14,648 bases of DNA from M55B112 sp040880545. GTDB lineage: Bacteria > Bacteroidota > Bacteroidia > Bacteroidales > GCA-2748055. The translations under genes were made by a program, and so were the position numbers. How positions within the stretch are numbered: position 1 is the first letter of the stretch; every line of letters starts with the position of its first letter. The stretch covers positions 1-14,648 of the forward strand of contig JBBDIE010000163.1 in assembly GCA_040880545.1 (NCBI GenBank), given 5' to 3'. Shown here piece by piece: positions 7,943 to 14,647 of the stretch. The notes below the pieces were generated by a model that saw nothing but the letters and a program-made list of their open reading frames with translations, did not search any database and was not told the origin of the DNA.

Positions 7943-9189
7943 GCGAACTGATCAATAATTCAAAATTCCGGAGAACCAGGTTAAAGGAATTGATCCTGAA
8001 ACTTCACGACGGTGAATCTGCTGAAAAAGTAAGAGAAGAACTGATATCAACCTTACAAAATATTCCTTATGGTGAGGTTGTGGAGGTGGAACAGGAACTG
8101 ATCAGCGAAGGCTTACCCGAGTCGGAGGTCCTGAAACTTTGCGACATCCACGGCGAAGTTCTTGAAGGACACGTGGACCTGAGCGGTGCAAAAGAGATTC
8201 CGGAAGGCCACCCTGTTGATGTATTTATCAGTGAAAATGCGGAACTGAATAAGGTAGCCATAAAAGCCACCGACCTTGTTAATTCACTCCACAAAGTGCC
8301 GGATAGTACTTTTAACAATTTTAAAAATGTACTGCAATCATGTTTTAACGACCTGATGGATGTGGACAAACATTATCAACGTAAAGAGTATCTGGTCTTT
8401 CCCTATCTTGAAAAAAACGAGATCACAGGGCCTCCCAAAGTAATGTGGGGAAAACATGACGAAATCAGGGATCAGCTTAAGGGTTGCATTGCCTTGCTTA
8501 AAGAACCGGAACTAACCAAAAATGATCTTTCAGATGCACTTGACATCCTTTTCCTGCCAGTAATTAAAGCAGTGACAGATATGGTGAAGAAGGAGGAGGA
8601 GATCCTCTTCCCCATGTGCATGGATGTGCTGACCGATGAGGACTGGTGGAACGTGCACAAACAGACCCTGGAATTTGGATTTACATTGTATGATCCGCAG
8701 GTCGACTGGAAACCTGCCGGATTTCAGGATATGCCGGGAGAACAGCTGTCCGCTGAGGGGGCCAACGGAACCGTTCAGCTTCCTTCAGGAAGCTTTACAG
8801 CCAGTGAGATTATGGCCATTCTGAATACCATCCCGGTGGATATGACCTTTGTTGACAAAAACGACAAAGTGAAATATTTCACCCAGGGAAACCACAGAAT
8901 CTTTGCCAGGAGCCGCTCGATCATTAATCGTGATGTACGTCTCTGTCATCCTCCCGGCAGTGTCGACATTGTTGAGAAGATCCTGAAAGATTTTAAATCG
9001 GGAAAAGAATCCCATGCCCCATTCTGGATACAGATGCGAGACAAGTTTATCCTGATCGAGTATTATGCATTACGCGATGAAGACGGAGAATACCTGGGTA
9101 CCCTTGAAGTATCCCAGGACCTTACAAATGCAAGGAAACTGGAGGGAGAGAAACGTATTTTATCTTACGCAGAAGGAAAAGAGGAATGA
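7939..9189 (+). CDS. DUF438 - hemerythrin - PAS domain protein
   Basis: A 416-residue soluble protein with three domains: DUF438 at about residues 10-80 (LKELILKLHDGES, GEVVEVEQELISEGLPESEVLKLCDIHG); a hemerythrin-like helical bundle at about 90-240 with probable diiron ligands His91, His145 and Glu149/150 (KHYQRKEYLVFPYLEK), His173 (MWGKHDEIRDQ) and Glu220/221 (KKEEEILFPMC); and a PAS domain at about 285-400 (VDMTFVDKNDKVKYF, CHPPGSVDIVEKIL). The ATG overlaps the Rrf2 stop codon by 4 nt, indicating translational coupling. Hemerythrin domains bind O2 or NO at a non-heme diiron site and, in RIC/YtfE-type proteins, take part in repair of Fe-S clusters. The position suggests NO or O2 sensing, signalling through the PAS domain, or iron donation. 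No output domain (kinase, cyclase or DNA-binding) is attached, so its partner is unknown. Confidence 0.9.
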   Translation: MSELINNSKFRRTRLKELILKLHDGESAEKVREELISTLQNIPYGEVVEVEQELISEGLPESEVLKLCDIHGEVLEGHVDLSGAKEIPEGHPVDVFISENAELNKVAIKATDLVNSLHKVPDSTFNNFKNVLQSCFNDLMDVDKHYQRKEYLVFPYLEKNEITGPPKVMWGKHDEIRDQLKGCIALLKEPELTKNDLSDALDILFLPVIKAVTDMVKKEEEILFPMCMDVLTDEDWWNVHKQTLEFGFTLYDPQVDWKPAGFQDMPGEQLSAEGANGTVQLPSGSFTASEIMAILNTIPVDMTFVDKNDKVKYFTQGNHRIFARSRSIINRDVRLCHPPGSVDIVEKILKDFKSGKESHAPFWIQMRDKFILIEYYALRDEDGEYLGTLEVSQDLTNARKLEGEKRILSYAEGKEE

Positions 9190-9190
9190 T

Positions 9191-9709
9191 ATGGATAAAC
9201 TGGTAATAACACCCAGAACAAAGATTTACGATCTGCTGGAGGCCTTCCCCCAGCTTGAAGATACACTTATTGAGAGTGCCCCTCAATTTAAAAAACTGAA
9301 AAATCCGGTACTCAGAAAGACCATCGCAAGGATCACTACCCTGAGCCAGGCTGCTTCCATCGGTGGTATTAACGTGGAAGAGCTTGTCAATAAATTGAGG
9401 GACAAGGCAGGACAGTCGGGGCCGGTCCCGATTGATGATGAGCAAACAACCTATATCACAGAACAACCCGACTGGTATACGCCTGATGTTGTGGTAAAAA
9501 GCATTGATATACGTGAAATGCTGCACGAAGGGGAACAGCCTGTGCATGAAGTACTCTCTTCCATTAAAAAACTGGAAGGGAATCAGGTGCTGAAAATAGT
9601 GGCCCCATTCCTGCCTGCCCCGCTTATCGATAAGGCTACCGGCCTTGGTTACAAACACTGGATCAATCAGGCCGGACCGGAAGAATTCCTGGTCTTTTTC
9701 AGTAAATAA
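9191..9709 (+). CDS. DUF1858 - DUF2249 domain protein
   Basis: A 172-residue soluble protein. The ATG at 9191 is preferred because the DUF1858 domain begins right there (MDKLVITPRTKIYDLLEAFP), an AGAGGA-like ribosome binding sequence lies about 7 nt upstream, and the previous stop ends only 1 nt before. An in-frame ATG at 9065 exists but would run inside the preceding gene. Residues 1-70 are DUF1858, a small helical domain related in my reading to the ScdA N-terminal type. A polar linker covers 71-100. Residues 104-171 are DUF2249 (SIDIREMLHEGEQPVHEV, LVFFSK), which resembles the TusA-like two-layer fold. No cysteine is present in the whole protein, so it cannot carry a persulfide itself. It is the last gene of the Rrf2 operon and probably works with the hemerythrin protein; the biochemical activity is unknown. 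Confidence 0.85.
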   Translation: MDKLVITPRTKIYDLLEAFPQLEDTLIESAPQFKKLKNPVLRKTIARITTLSQAASIGGINVEELVNKLRDKAGQSGPVPIDDEQTTYITEQPDWYTPDVVVKSIDIREMLHEGEQPVHEVLSSIKKLEGNQVLKIVAPFLPAPLIDKATGLGYKHWINQAGPEEFLVFFSK

Positions 9710-9762
9710 CTTAGCGTTATCTGCGATAAATAATTGGAATATAAAGGGTTTAGCTATGTTTT

Positions 9763-9790
9763 AAGATATTCGTATCCGAATCTTTTATTT
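9763..9790 (+). terminator. Weak candidate terminator after the Rrf2 operon
   Basis: ATTCG (9768-9772) and CGAAT (9777-9781) form a short stem that extends with AAG/CTT pairs across a 2-nt bulge, followed by TTTTATTT. An alternative GATA-TTCG-TATC hairpin is also possible. It lies about 55 nt after the DUF2249 stop. The stem is short, so this is tentative. Confidence 0.3.
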
Positions 9791-9804
9791 AAGGAACTTT
9801 TTCT

Positions 9805-9812
9805 TATATTTG
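9805..9812 (+). promoter_or_regulatory. -7 promoter core (TATATTTG) upstream of the KamA-family gene
   Basis: TATATTTG is an exact TAnnTTTG match and the same octamer found before the reductase and the metal operon. It lies 166 nt upstream of the radical SAM gene, so transcripts would carry a leader of about 160 nt that includes the stem-loop at 9863-9893. No good -33 TTG is seen. Confidence 0.45.
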
Positions 9813-9862
9813 CCCATATACCCTTGTAATTTCACCCCTTGAAACAATTACTACTGAGAGGC

Positions 9863-9893
9863 TCCTGATTTGATTTCAGTGTGCAAATCAGGA
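9863..9893 (+). promoter_or_regulatory. Stem-loop in the leader of the KamA-family gene
   Basis: TCCTGATTTG (9863-9872) and CAAATCAGGA (9884-9893) form a perfect 10-bp stem with an 11-nt loop. It is not followed by a T-run, so it is not an intrinsic terminator. It could be an RNA element in the 5' leader or a protein-binding dyad. It ends 85 nt before the start codon. Confidence 0.5.
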
Positions 9894-9978
9894 TGATATC
9901 GTGTTTTCAATTCCCTGCACATTTGTGGAACAGAGTTATTTACGAACGGAATTTAGTTTCCATTAAATTACTGTCTAT

Positions 9979-11259
9979 ATGAAATTCATTACGTACAACA
10001 CCAAAAATCTCAGACAAATAGAATATTTAAAGAATTTACCTGAGGAGAAAATCCGGGAAATCGAGATTGTTGCCCAGGTACTGCCTTTCAAAACCAACAA
10101 TTATGTAACCGATTACCTGATCAACTGGGACCAGTATGAAACGGATCCAGTGTTCATCCTTAATTTTCCCAACAGGGACATGCTGCGGCAAGATCAGTAT
10201 GAGCAGGTAAAGAATGCCATGGACAAGAACATTCCGGAGAATGAGTTACAGAGAATCGTAAACAGGATCCGTCTGCAGTTAAATCCCCATCCTGCGGAAC
10301 AAATGACAAATATTCCACACCTCAACGGCGAGCCGCTGGATGGTTGCCAGCATAAATACCAGGATATCATTCTGTTTTTCCCCAGCCAGGGGCAGACCTG
10401 CCATGCCCATTGTACATTCTGCTTCCGCTGGCCACAGTTTGTAAAGGACCTTGATCTCCAGTTTTCCATGAAAGAGATCGAAGAGGTAACCACCTATATC
10501 AAACAAAATGAACAGATCCATGAGATACTTTTTACCGGCGGCGACCCAATGGTAATGAGTCCGGGTACTATTTCACGTTATATCGACGAGATTTTCGATG
10601 CTGATATTCCCCATCTCGACACCATCCGCTTCGGAACAAAGTCGCTCACCTACTGGCCGTTCACATTTATACCAGAATTCAGTGACGAAGCCGAAGATAT
10701 GCTGAACCTGTTTCGAAGGATCGTTGACGGGGGCAAACACCTCGCTTTCATGGCACACTTCAATCATCCCAATGAAATGGATAATTCTGCTGTACAGGAA
10801 GCGATCTGGAATATTCGCCAGACCGGCGCCGAAATCCGTACGCAGGCTCCTGTACTGCGCAATATCAACGACACACCGGAGATCTGGAGAGAGATGTGGA
10901 CCAAACAGGTAAACCTGGGTTTGGTGCCATATTATATGTTTATCGAACGGGAGACCGGCCCTTATGAATATTTTGGCATCCCGCTGGCTAGGGTATTTGA
11001 GATATATCAAAAAGCGGTAAAATATACGGCTAGCCTCTCAAAAACGGCCACGGCGCCTGTAATGTCAGCAGCCAAAGGTAAAGTACAAATTATGGGTGTT
11101 GTGGAAAACCCCCTGGATCAGGAGAACTATTTTATGCTGCAATATGTGCGCCATCGCGATGCATCCAAAACGTACAAACCATTTTTTGCACGTTATGATG
11201 AAGAGGCAACATGGTTCGACCAGCTGGAAGTGGTGGAACCGGTGTTGAGAGAGGCTTAA
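9979..11259 (+). CDS. KamA-family radical SAM protein (aminomutase-like, substrate unknown)
   Basis: A 426-residue cytoplasmic protein. The radical SAM cluster motif is Cys141-x3-Cys145-x2-Cys148 (CHAHCTFCFRW), with Arg150 two residues after the last Cys, as in lysine 2,3-aminomutase, where that Arg holds the substrate carboxylate. The SAM-binding GGDP motif is at 187-190 (LFTGGDPMVM). In place of the PLP-binding GGGGK segment there is SAAKGKVQI, so Lys368 (or Lys366) may be the PLP lysine. By eye alignment, the two Asp residues that bind the lysine side chain are replaced: one falls at FIERETG (Arg324 region), the other at VMSAAKGK. The C-terminal zinc cysteines of clostridial KamA are absent. 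The family and fold are secure. A lysine 2,3-aminomutase label would be too strong; an acidic or different amino acid substrate is possible. It converges on a diflavin reductase with overlapping stop codons. Confidence 0.88.
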   Translation: MKFITYNTKNLRQIEYLKNLPEEKIREIEIVAQVLPFKTNNYVTDYLINWDQYETDPVFILNFPNRDMLRQDQYEQVKNAMDKNIPENELQRIVNRIRLQLNPHPAEQMTNIPHLNGEPLDGCQHKYQDIILFFPSQGQTCHAHCTFCFRWPQFVKDLDLQFSMKEIEEVTTYIKQNEQIHEILFTGGDPMVMSPGTISRYIDEIFDADIPHLDTIRFGTKSLTYWPFTFIPEFSDEAEDMLNLFRRIVDGGKHLAFMAHFNHPNEMDNSAVQEAIWNIRQTGAEIRTQAPVLRNINDTPEIWREMWTKQVNLGLVPYYMFIERETGPYEYFGIPLARVFEIYQKAVKYTASLSKTATAPVMSAAKGKVQIMGVVENPLDQENYFMLQYVRHRDASKTYKPFFARYDEEATWFDQLEVVEPVLREA

Positions 11260-12872
11260 TAAACATCTTCCCGAAATCGTTTTTCACTTTTTAGTTGTTC
11301 CAGGTAGTCCAGCGACTTATCTTCGCTCATTCCCCCCTCTTTCCGGAACACTTCGAGAAGGGCGAGTCGAACATCTTTGGCCATGGTGCGTTTGTTTCCA
11401 CACAGGTAAACAATAGCACCATCCTGCAACCACCGGTAAACCTCTTTTCCGTTTTCATTGATTTTGTGACTCACATAGACCCGCTCTTCCTGGTCCCGCG
11501 AAAATGCCATATCCAGTCTGGTGAGAACCCCATTTTCCATGAATTGCAGGAAATCTTCACGATATAAAAAATCGGTGGCTTCGTTCCTCTCCCCGAAAAA
11601 CAGCCAGTTCGCAGCATTGGATGTCAGGTTCCGCTCCTGCAGGAATGCCCTGTAAGGTGAAACACCGGTGCCGGTGCCGATCATGATCACTGCACGGTCG
11701 GTATCGTCGGGAAGCCTGAACTTTTCATTAGGTTCAAAGGTTACCGGAATTTTTTCACCTTCCTCCAGAATATCTGATAAAAACGCGGATCCCACTCCCT
11801 GGTGGATTCTGCCCCCTTCAACATACTCTATGATACCCACTGCCAAATCAACCTGGTCCCTGTCTGACAACTCACAGGATGCTACCGAATAGAGCCTCGG
11901 GGCAAGTTTCCTGAGTATGGAAACAAACTCTTCCGGACTTATAACACCCGGGAAATCTGTAATTAGGTCCAGGATATCACGTGTCTCCACATACTGCTTC
12001 ATTGCCTTTTTACTTTCCATTAATTGTAACAGGTCGGTATTAGGAACGATCCGTGCATACTTCTGAACCACAACAGTGGTGATCACCGTCAGTTCAAATT
12101 CATTGACAAGTGCGTGTTTAAGCAGGGTTTTCTTGCCCTTCACATCAACCTGATGCGTAGGATCAAAATTAAGCTTCCGAATAATCCGGTCAACCAACAG
12201 ACGAGAATTCCCGCAGAAAATACCAATGGAATCTCCCGGCTTGTAATCAAACCCGGAATTTTTCAGGTCCAGGCGCAGATTATAAATGCGTTTAGTTGAA
12301 TTTCTTCCGGTAAGCAACCTTTTCTCCAAAACCATTGCCCTGAAATAATCATCATCAGCATCATCCAGTTTTAAATCAAAAACAAAATTTGCCCGGTTAT
12401 TTTCCGGCCTCACCCTGGGCTTCACCTCTTTTTGGATCAGGTCAACCGTATTTCTTACCCATTGCCTGGCACTGTCTTCGAAATCAATATCGCATTCCAC
12501 CAGGGGGTAAACCGGAGCCGCTCCCAGCTTCTTGAATCGTTTCGCAATGTCCTTTCCTGTTTTGCAGAAGTGTTTATAACTGCTGTCCCCAAGCGCCAGC
12601 ACAGAAAAGTTCAGTCCCCGTAGTTCCGGCACCTCCTGATTGTGCAGGTAATTATAAAATTCTTCTGCCTGGAACGGGGGATCACCTTCCCCATGTGTGC
12701 TCACTGCTATCAAAAGATTACGGATTCGCTTCAACTTTTCGGGATTGAAATCCTGCATGCTTTCAATACTGGTCTCAATTCCCAAGTACTCGGCATAATC
12801 CCTGGCCAGGTGTGCAATGGCCCTGGAATTCCCGGAACGGCTCCCGTGTAGAATATATAATGCTTTTTCCAT
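11256..12872 (-). CDS. CysJ-like diflavin reductase (FMN/FAD, NADPH-dependent)
   Basis: A 538-residue soluble flavoprotein of the sulfite reductase alpha / cytochrome P450 reductase type, passing electrons from NADPH through FAD to FMN and on to an acceptor. A flavodoxin domain spans about 1-150, with the FMN phosphate loop HGSRSGNSRAIA (9-20), STHGEGDPPFQ (58-68) and LGDSSYKHFC (94-103). A connecting and FAD domain spans about 160-390, with RLYSVAS (326-332) and GVGSAFLSD (359-367). The NADPH domain has IGTGTGVSPYRAFLQER (398-414), FFGERN, the SRDQ phosphate-binding motif at 458-461, and YLCGNKRTMAKDV (489-501). The C-terminal REDVY is the CysJ-like ending. Unlike E. coli CysJ it has no long N-terminal extension and no CysI hemoprotein gene next to it, so the acceptor is unknown. 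It lies 47 nt downstream of the PQQ dehydrogenase gene on the same strand. Confidence 0.92.
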   Translation of the reverse strand: MEKALYILHGSRSGNSRAIAHLARDYAEYLGIETSIESMQDFNPEKLKRIRNLLIAVSTHGEGDPPFQAEEFYNYLHNQEVPELRGLNFSVLALGDSSYKHFCKTGKDIAKRFKKLGAAPVYPLVECDIDFEDSARQWVRNTVDLIQKEVKPRVRPENNRANFVFDLKLDDADDDYFRAMVLEKRLLTGRNSTKRIYNLRLDLKNSGFDYKPGDSIGIFCGNSRLLVDRIIRKLNFDPTHQVDVKGKKTLLKHALVNEFELTVITTVVVQKYARIVPNTDLLQLMESKKAMKQYVETRDILDLITDFPGVISPEEFVSILRKLAPRLYSVASCELSDRDQVDLAVGIIEYVEGGRIHQGVGSAFLSDILEEGEKIPVTFEPNEKFRLPDDTDRAVIMIGTGTGVSPYRAFLQERNLTSNAANWLFFGERNEATDFLYREDFLQFMENGVLTRLDMAFSRDQEERVYVSHKINENGKEVYRWLQDGAIVYLCGNKRTMAKDVRLALLEVFRKEGGMSEDKSLDYLEQLKSEKRFREDVY

Positions 12873-12919
12873 CTGCTGTTTTTTTGTGTCAGATTCATAT
12901 TGTGTTGATAAGGTGCTGC

Positions 12920-14353
12920 TCAGAATTTGACCAGCCTGTGCGTCTCCCTGCCTGATGCTCCTGCAACTTCCATAAAATAGATACCCGGCACAAGGTCATG
13001 AAGCCCTATTTGAGTATGGCTTTCATGCACCAATACCTTTCTTATGATCTTTCCTTCAGTCGCCAACAGGCTCACCCAAACCGGAAATTCATTTGCCTGT
13101 ACTGACTCAATCCAGACAATTTCCCCTGCAGGATTCGGATAAATTTTCCATTGTCCGGGCGATTGCCCCGCTCTGGTTGAAGTGACCTCGTTATAATCGA
13201 TCCGGTATATGGCCCCACTGGATAGCCCGGTCACATATAGCTCTCCTGCGCTATCTTCCCCGAAGGTGCTGAAATTGTTCCCCGGAAACTGACCATGGTT
13301 CGTAACCTCCAGAGAACTGTCCATACCGTGCAACGACCAGATAATATCATTGCAAAAATCTGTAAAAAAGTAAAACCCAACCATGGACGGAAACCGGTTT
13401 CCCCGATATACAAAGCCCCCGGTTACAGAACAGCCATTGTCTTCGGTATGGTAATATTCATGGATCGGGAATGTGTAATTTTCCATCAACAGACACGCTT
13501 CACCGTTATATAGTTCAGAACCTTCATAACATCTCCATCCATAATTTTCTCCGCCCCCACTTGCTGCCGGTTGGAAATTGATCTCCTCAATGATATTCTG
13601 TCCCACATCCCCGATCCAGAGATCCCCCAATTCACTGTCAAAGCTGAACCTCCAAGGATTTCGTAACCCGGTGGCCCAGATCTCATCCAATGCATTATCA
13701 TCTGCTACAAAAGGGTTGGATCCGGGAATGGAATATGGAATACCATTATCCACATCTATCCTTAAGATCTTCCCCAACAGCACCATCGAATCCTGTGCCC
13801 TGTTCCCGGGATCTCCACCACTTCCTCCGTCACCTGTTCCAATATACAGGTAACCATCGGGACCGAACCGTATATCTCCCCCATTGTGATTCTGGAACGG
13901 CTGATTGATCTCCAGGATGGAAAATTCACTTGACAGTTCCGCAGAATCAGGATCGGTTTCCGAAACACTGAATCGTGAAATTACTGTATTCCCATCCGTG
14001 TCCGTATAATTAACATAGAAATATCCATTGGTATTATATTCAGGGTGAAAGGCCAACCCCAACAATCCCTGTTCATTTCCCTGGGTGGTTACAAATTCCG
14101 AAATATCCAGGAATGGCTTGTCGTTCTTGTTTCCGGCAGTGTCAACGATCATGATCTCCCCTCCCTGTTGCACCACAAAAAGGCGGTGATCGTTGGCATG
14201 AGCCAGGGAAACCGGACGTGTATAGCCCTCTGCCACAGACTGAAGCTCCAGCTGTGCAACAGAAATGGTATGTATGATGAATAATCCTGACAACACTCCC
14301 GCAAATCGGTACATGCACAATTTCAACCTTCCTGATAAACAATCAATGATCAT
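12920..14353 (-). CDS. Secreted PQQ-dependent sugar dehydrogenase-like beta-propeller with T9SS sorting domain
   Basis: Exported enzyme-like protein of the glucose/sorbosone (soluble aldose sugar) dehydrogenase family. The full length is 477 residues from ATG 14353; an in-frame ATG at 14314 (Met14) gives a cleaner signal peptide (MYRFAGVLSGLFIIHTISVA) ending near Ala33-Gln34, and either start could be right. The propeller covers about 36-388, with family motifs EQGLLGLAFHPEY (94-106), NHNGGDIRFGPDGYLYIGTG (155-174), LLGKILRIDVD (192-202), and GLRNPWRFSFD (229-239). His156 may be the catalytic base by analogy with soluble glucose dehydrogenase. After a short linker, residues 402-477 form a type A T9SS sorting domain (KIYPNP, then GIYFMEV and THRLVKF at the end). 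It should oxidise sugar-like substrates outside the cell or at its surface. PQQ dependence is inferred from the family; no PQQ synthesis genes are visible. Confidence 0.93.
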   Translation of the reverse strand: MIIDCLSGRLKLCMYRFAGVLSGLFIIHTISVAQLELQSVAEGYTRPVSLAHANDHRLFVVQQGGEIMIVDTAGNKNDKPFLDISEFVTTQGNEQGLLGLAFHPEYNTNGYFYVNYTDTDGNTVISRFSVSETDPDSAELSSEFSILEINQPFQNHNGGDIRFGPDGYLYIGTGDGGSGGDPGNRAQDSMVLLGKILRIDVDNGIPYSIPGSNPFVADDNALDEIWATGLRNPWRFSFDSELGDLWIGDVGQNIIEEINFQPAASGGGENYGWRCYEGSELYNGEACLLMENYTFPIHEYYHTEDNGCSVTGGFVYRGNRFPSMVGFYFFTDFCNDIIWSLHGMDSSLEVTNHGQFPGNNFSTFGEDSAGELYVTGLSSGAIYRIDYNEVTSTRAGQSPGQWKIYPNPAGEIVWIESVQANEFPVWVSLLATEGKIIRKVLVHESHTQIGLHDLVPGIYFMEVAGASGRETHRLVKF

Positions 14354-14518
14354 TGGTTATACAATTATTTTGATATTAATAGCGTCAGAAAGACTTTTCA
14401 TAATGCATTAAAGTGTTTGATTTGAAAGCGAAAAGAAGACATGCGATGACTGAAAATGTCTGTTTTGAAGTCGGGCATGACACAGCTATTGACGTTTTCT
14501 TGCAAGCACTAATCAGGA

Positions 14519-14542
14519 TTTAAAGATACATATATCTTTAAA
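14519..14542. repeat. 10+10 bp palindromic dyad (TTTAAAGATA / TATCTTTAAA)
   Basis: TTTAAAGATA (14519-14528) and TATCTTTAAA (14533-14542) are perfect inverted copies separated by CATA. The compact symmetric form is typical of a dimeric regulator's operator. There is no U-tract on either side. It lies about 166 nt upstream of the first possible PQQ dehydrogenase start. Confidence 0.5.
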
Positions 14543-14620
14543 GGGTTCAAAATAAATCAATCCGTTCGGCTTCTGTTAAAACAAAGGGGAAAATACAATT
14601 GTTTACAACTGCTCCGGGTA

Positions 14621-14647
14621 TATAATAATAATGTTGTTATTATTATA
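14621..14647. repeat. AT-only hairpin at the window edge
   Basis: TATAATAATAA (14621-14631) and TTATTATTATA (14637-14647) pair perfectly over 11 bp with the 5-nt loop TGTTG. The arms are TAA-type triplet repeats, so slippage could create them. It may be the end of a neighbouring gene's terminator or simple-sequence DNA. Confidence 0.45.

Noticed and set aside
9122..9658. 178-codon minus-strand frame opposite the DUF1858/DUF2249 gene
   Set aside because: It is fully antisense to a gene with recognised domains; the product shows no motif and has shadow-like composition.
9065..9709. Longer start of the DUF1858/DUF2249 gene at 9065
   Set aside because: It would overlap the hemerythrin gene by 125 nt, and the added residues do not resemble the domain; ATG 9191 has a ribosome binding sequence and begins right at the domain.
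9979..11259. Firm annotation as lysine 2,3-aminomutase (kamA)
   Set aside because: The lysine side-chain-binding Asp positions and the C-terminal zinc cysteines are not visible, so only the family name is supported.
14413..14523. 36-codon plus-strand frame from a GTG at the right end
   Set aside because: Non-ATG start, no recognisable motif, and it ends inside the 14519-14542 palindrome; chance is the simpler explanation.
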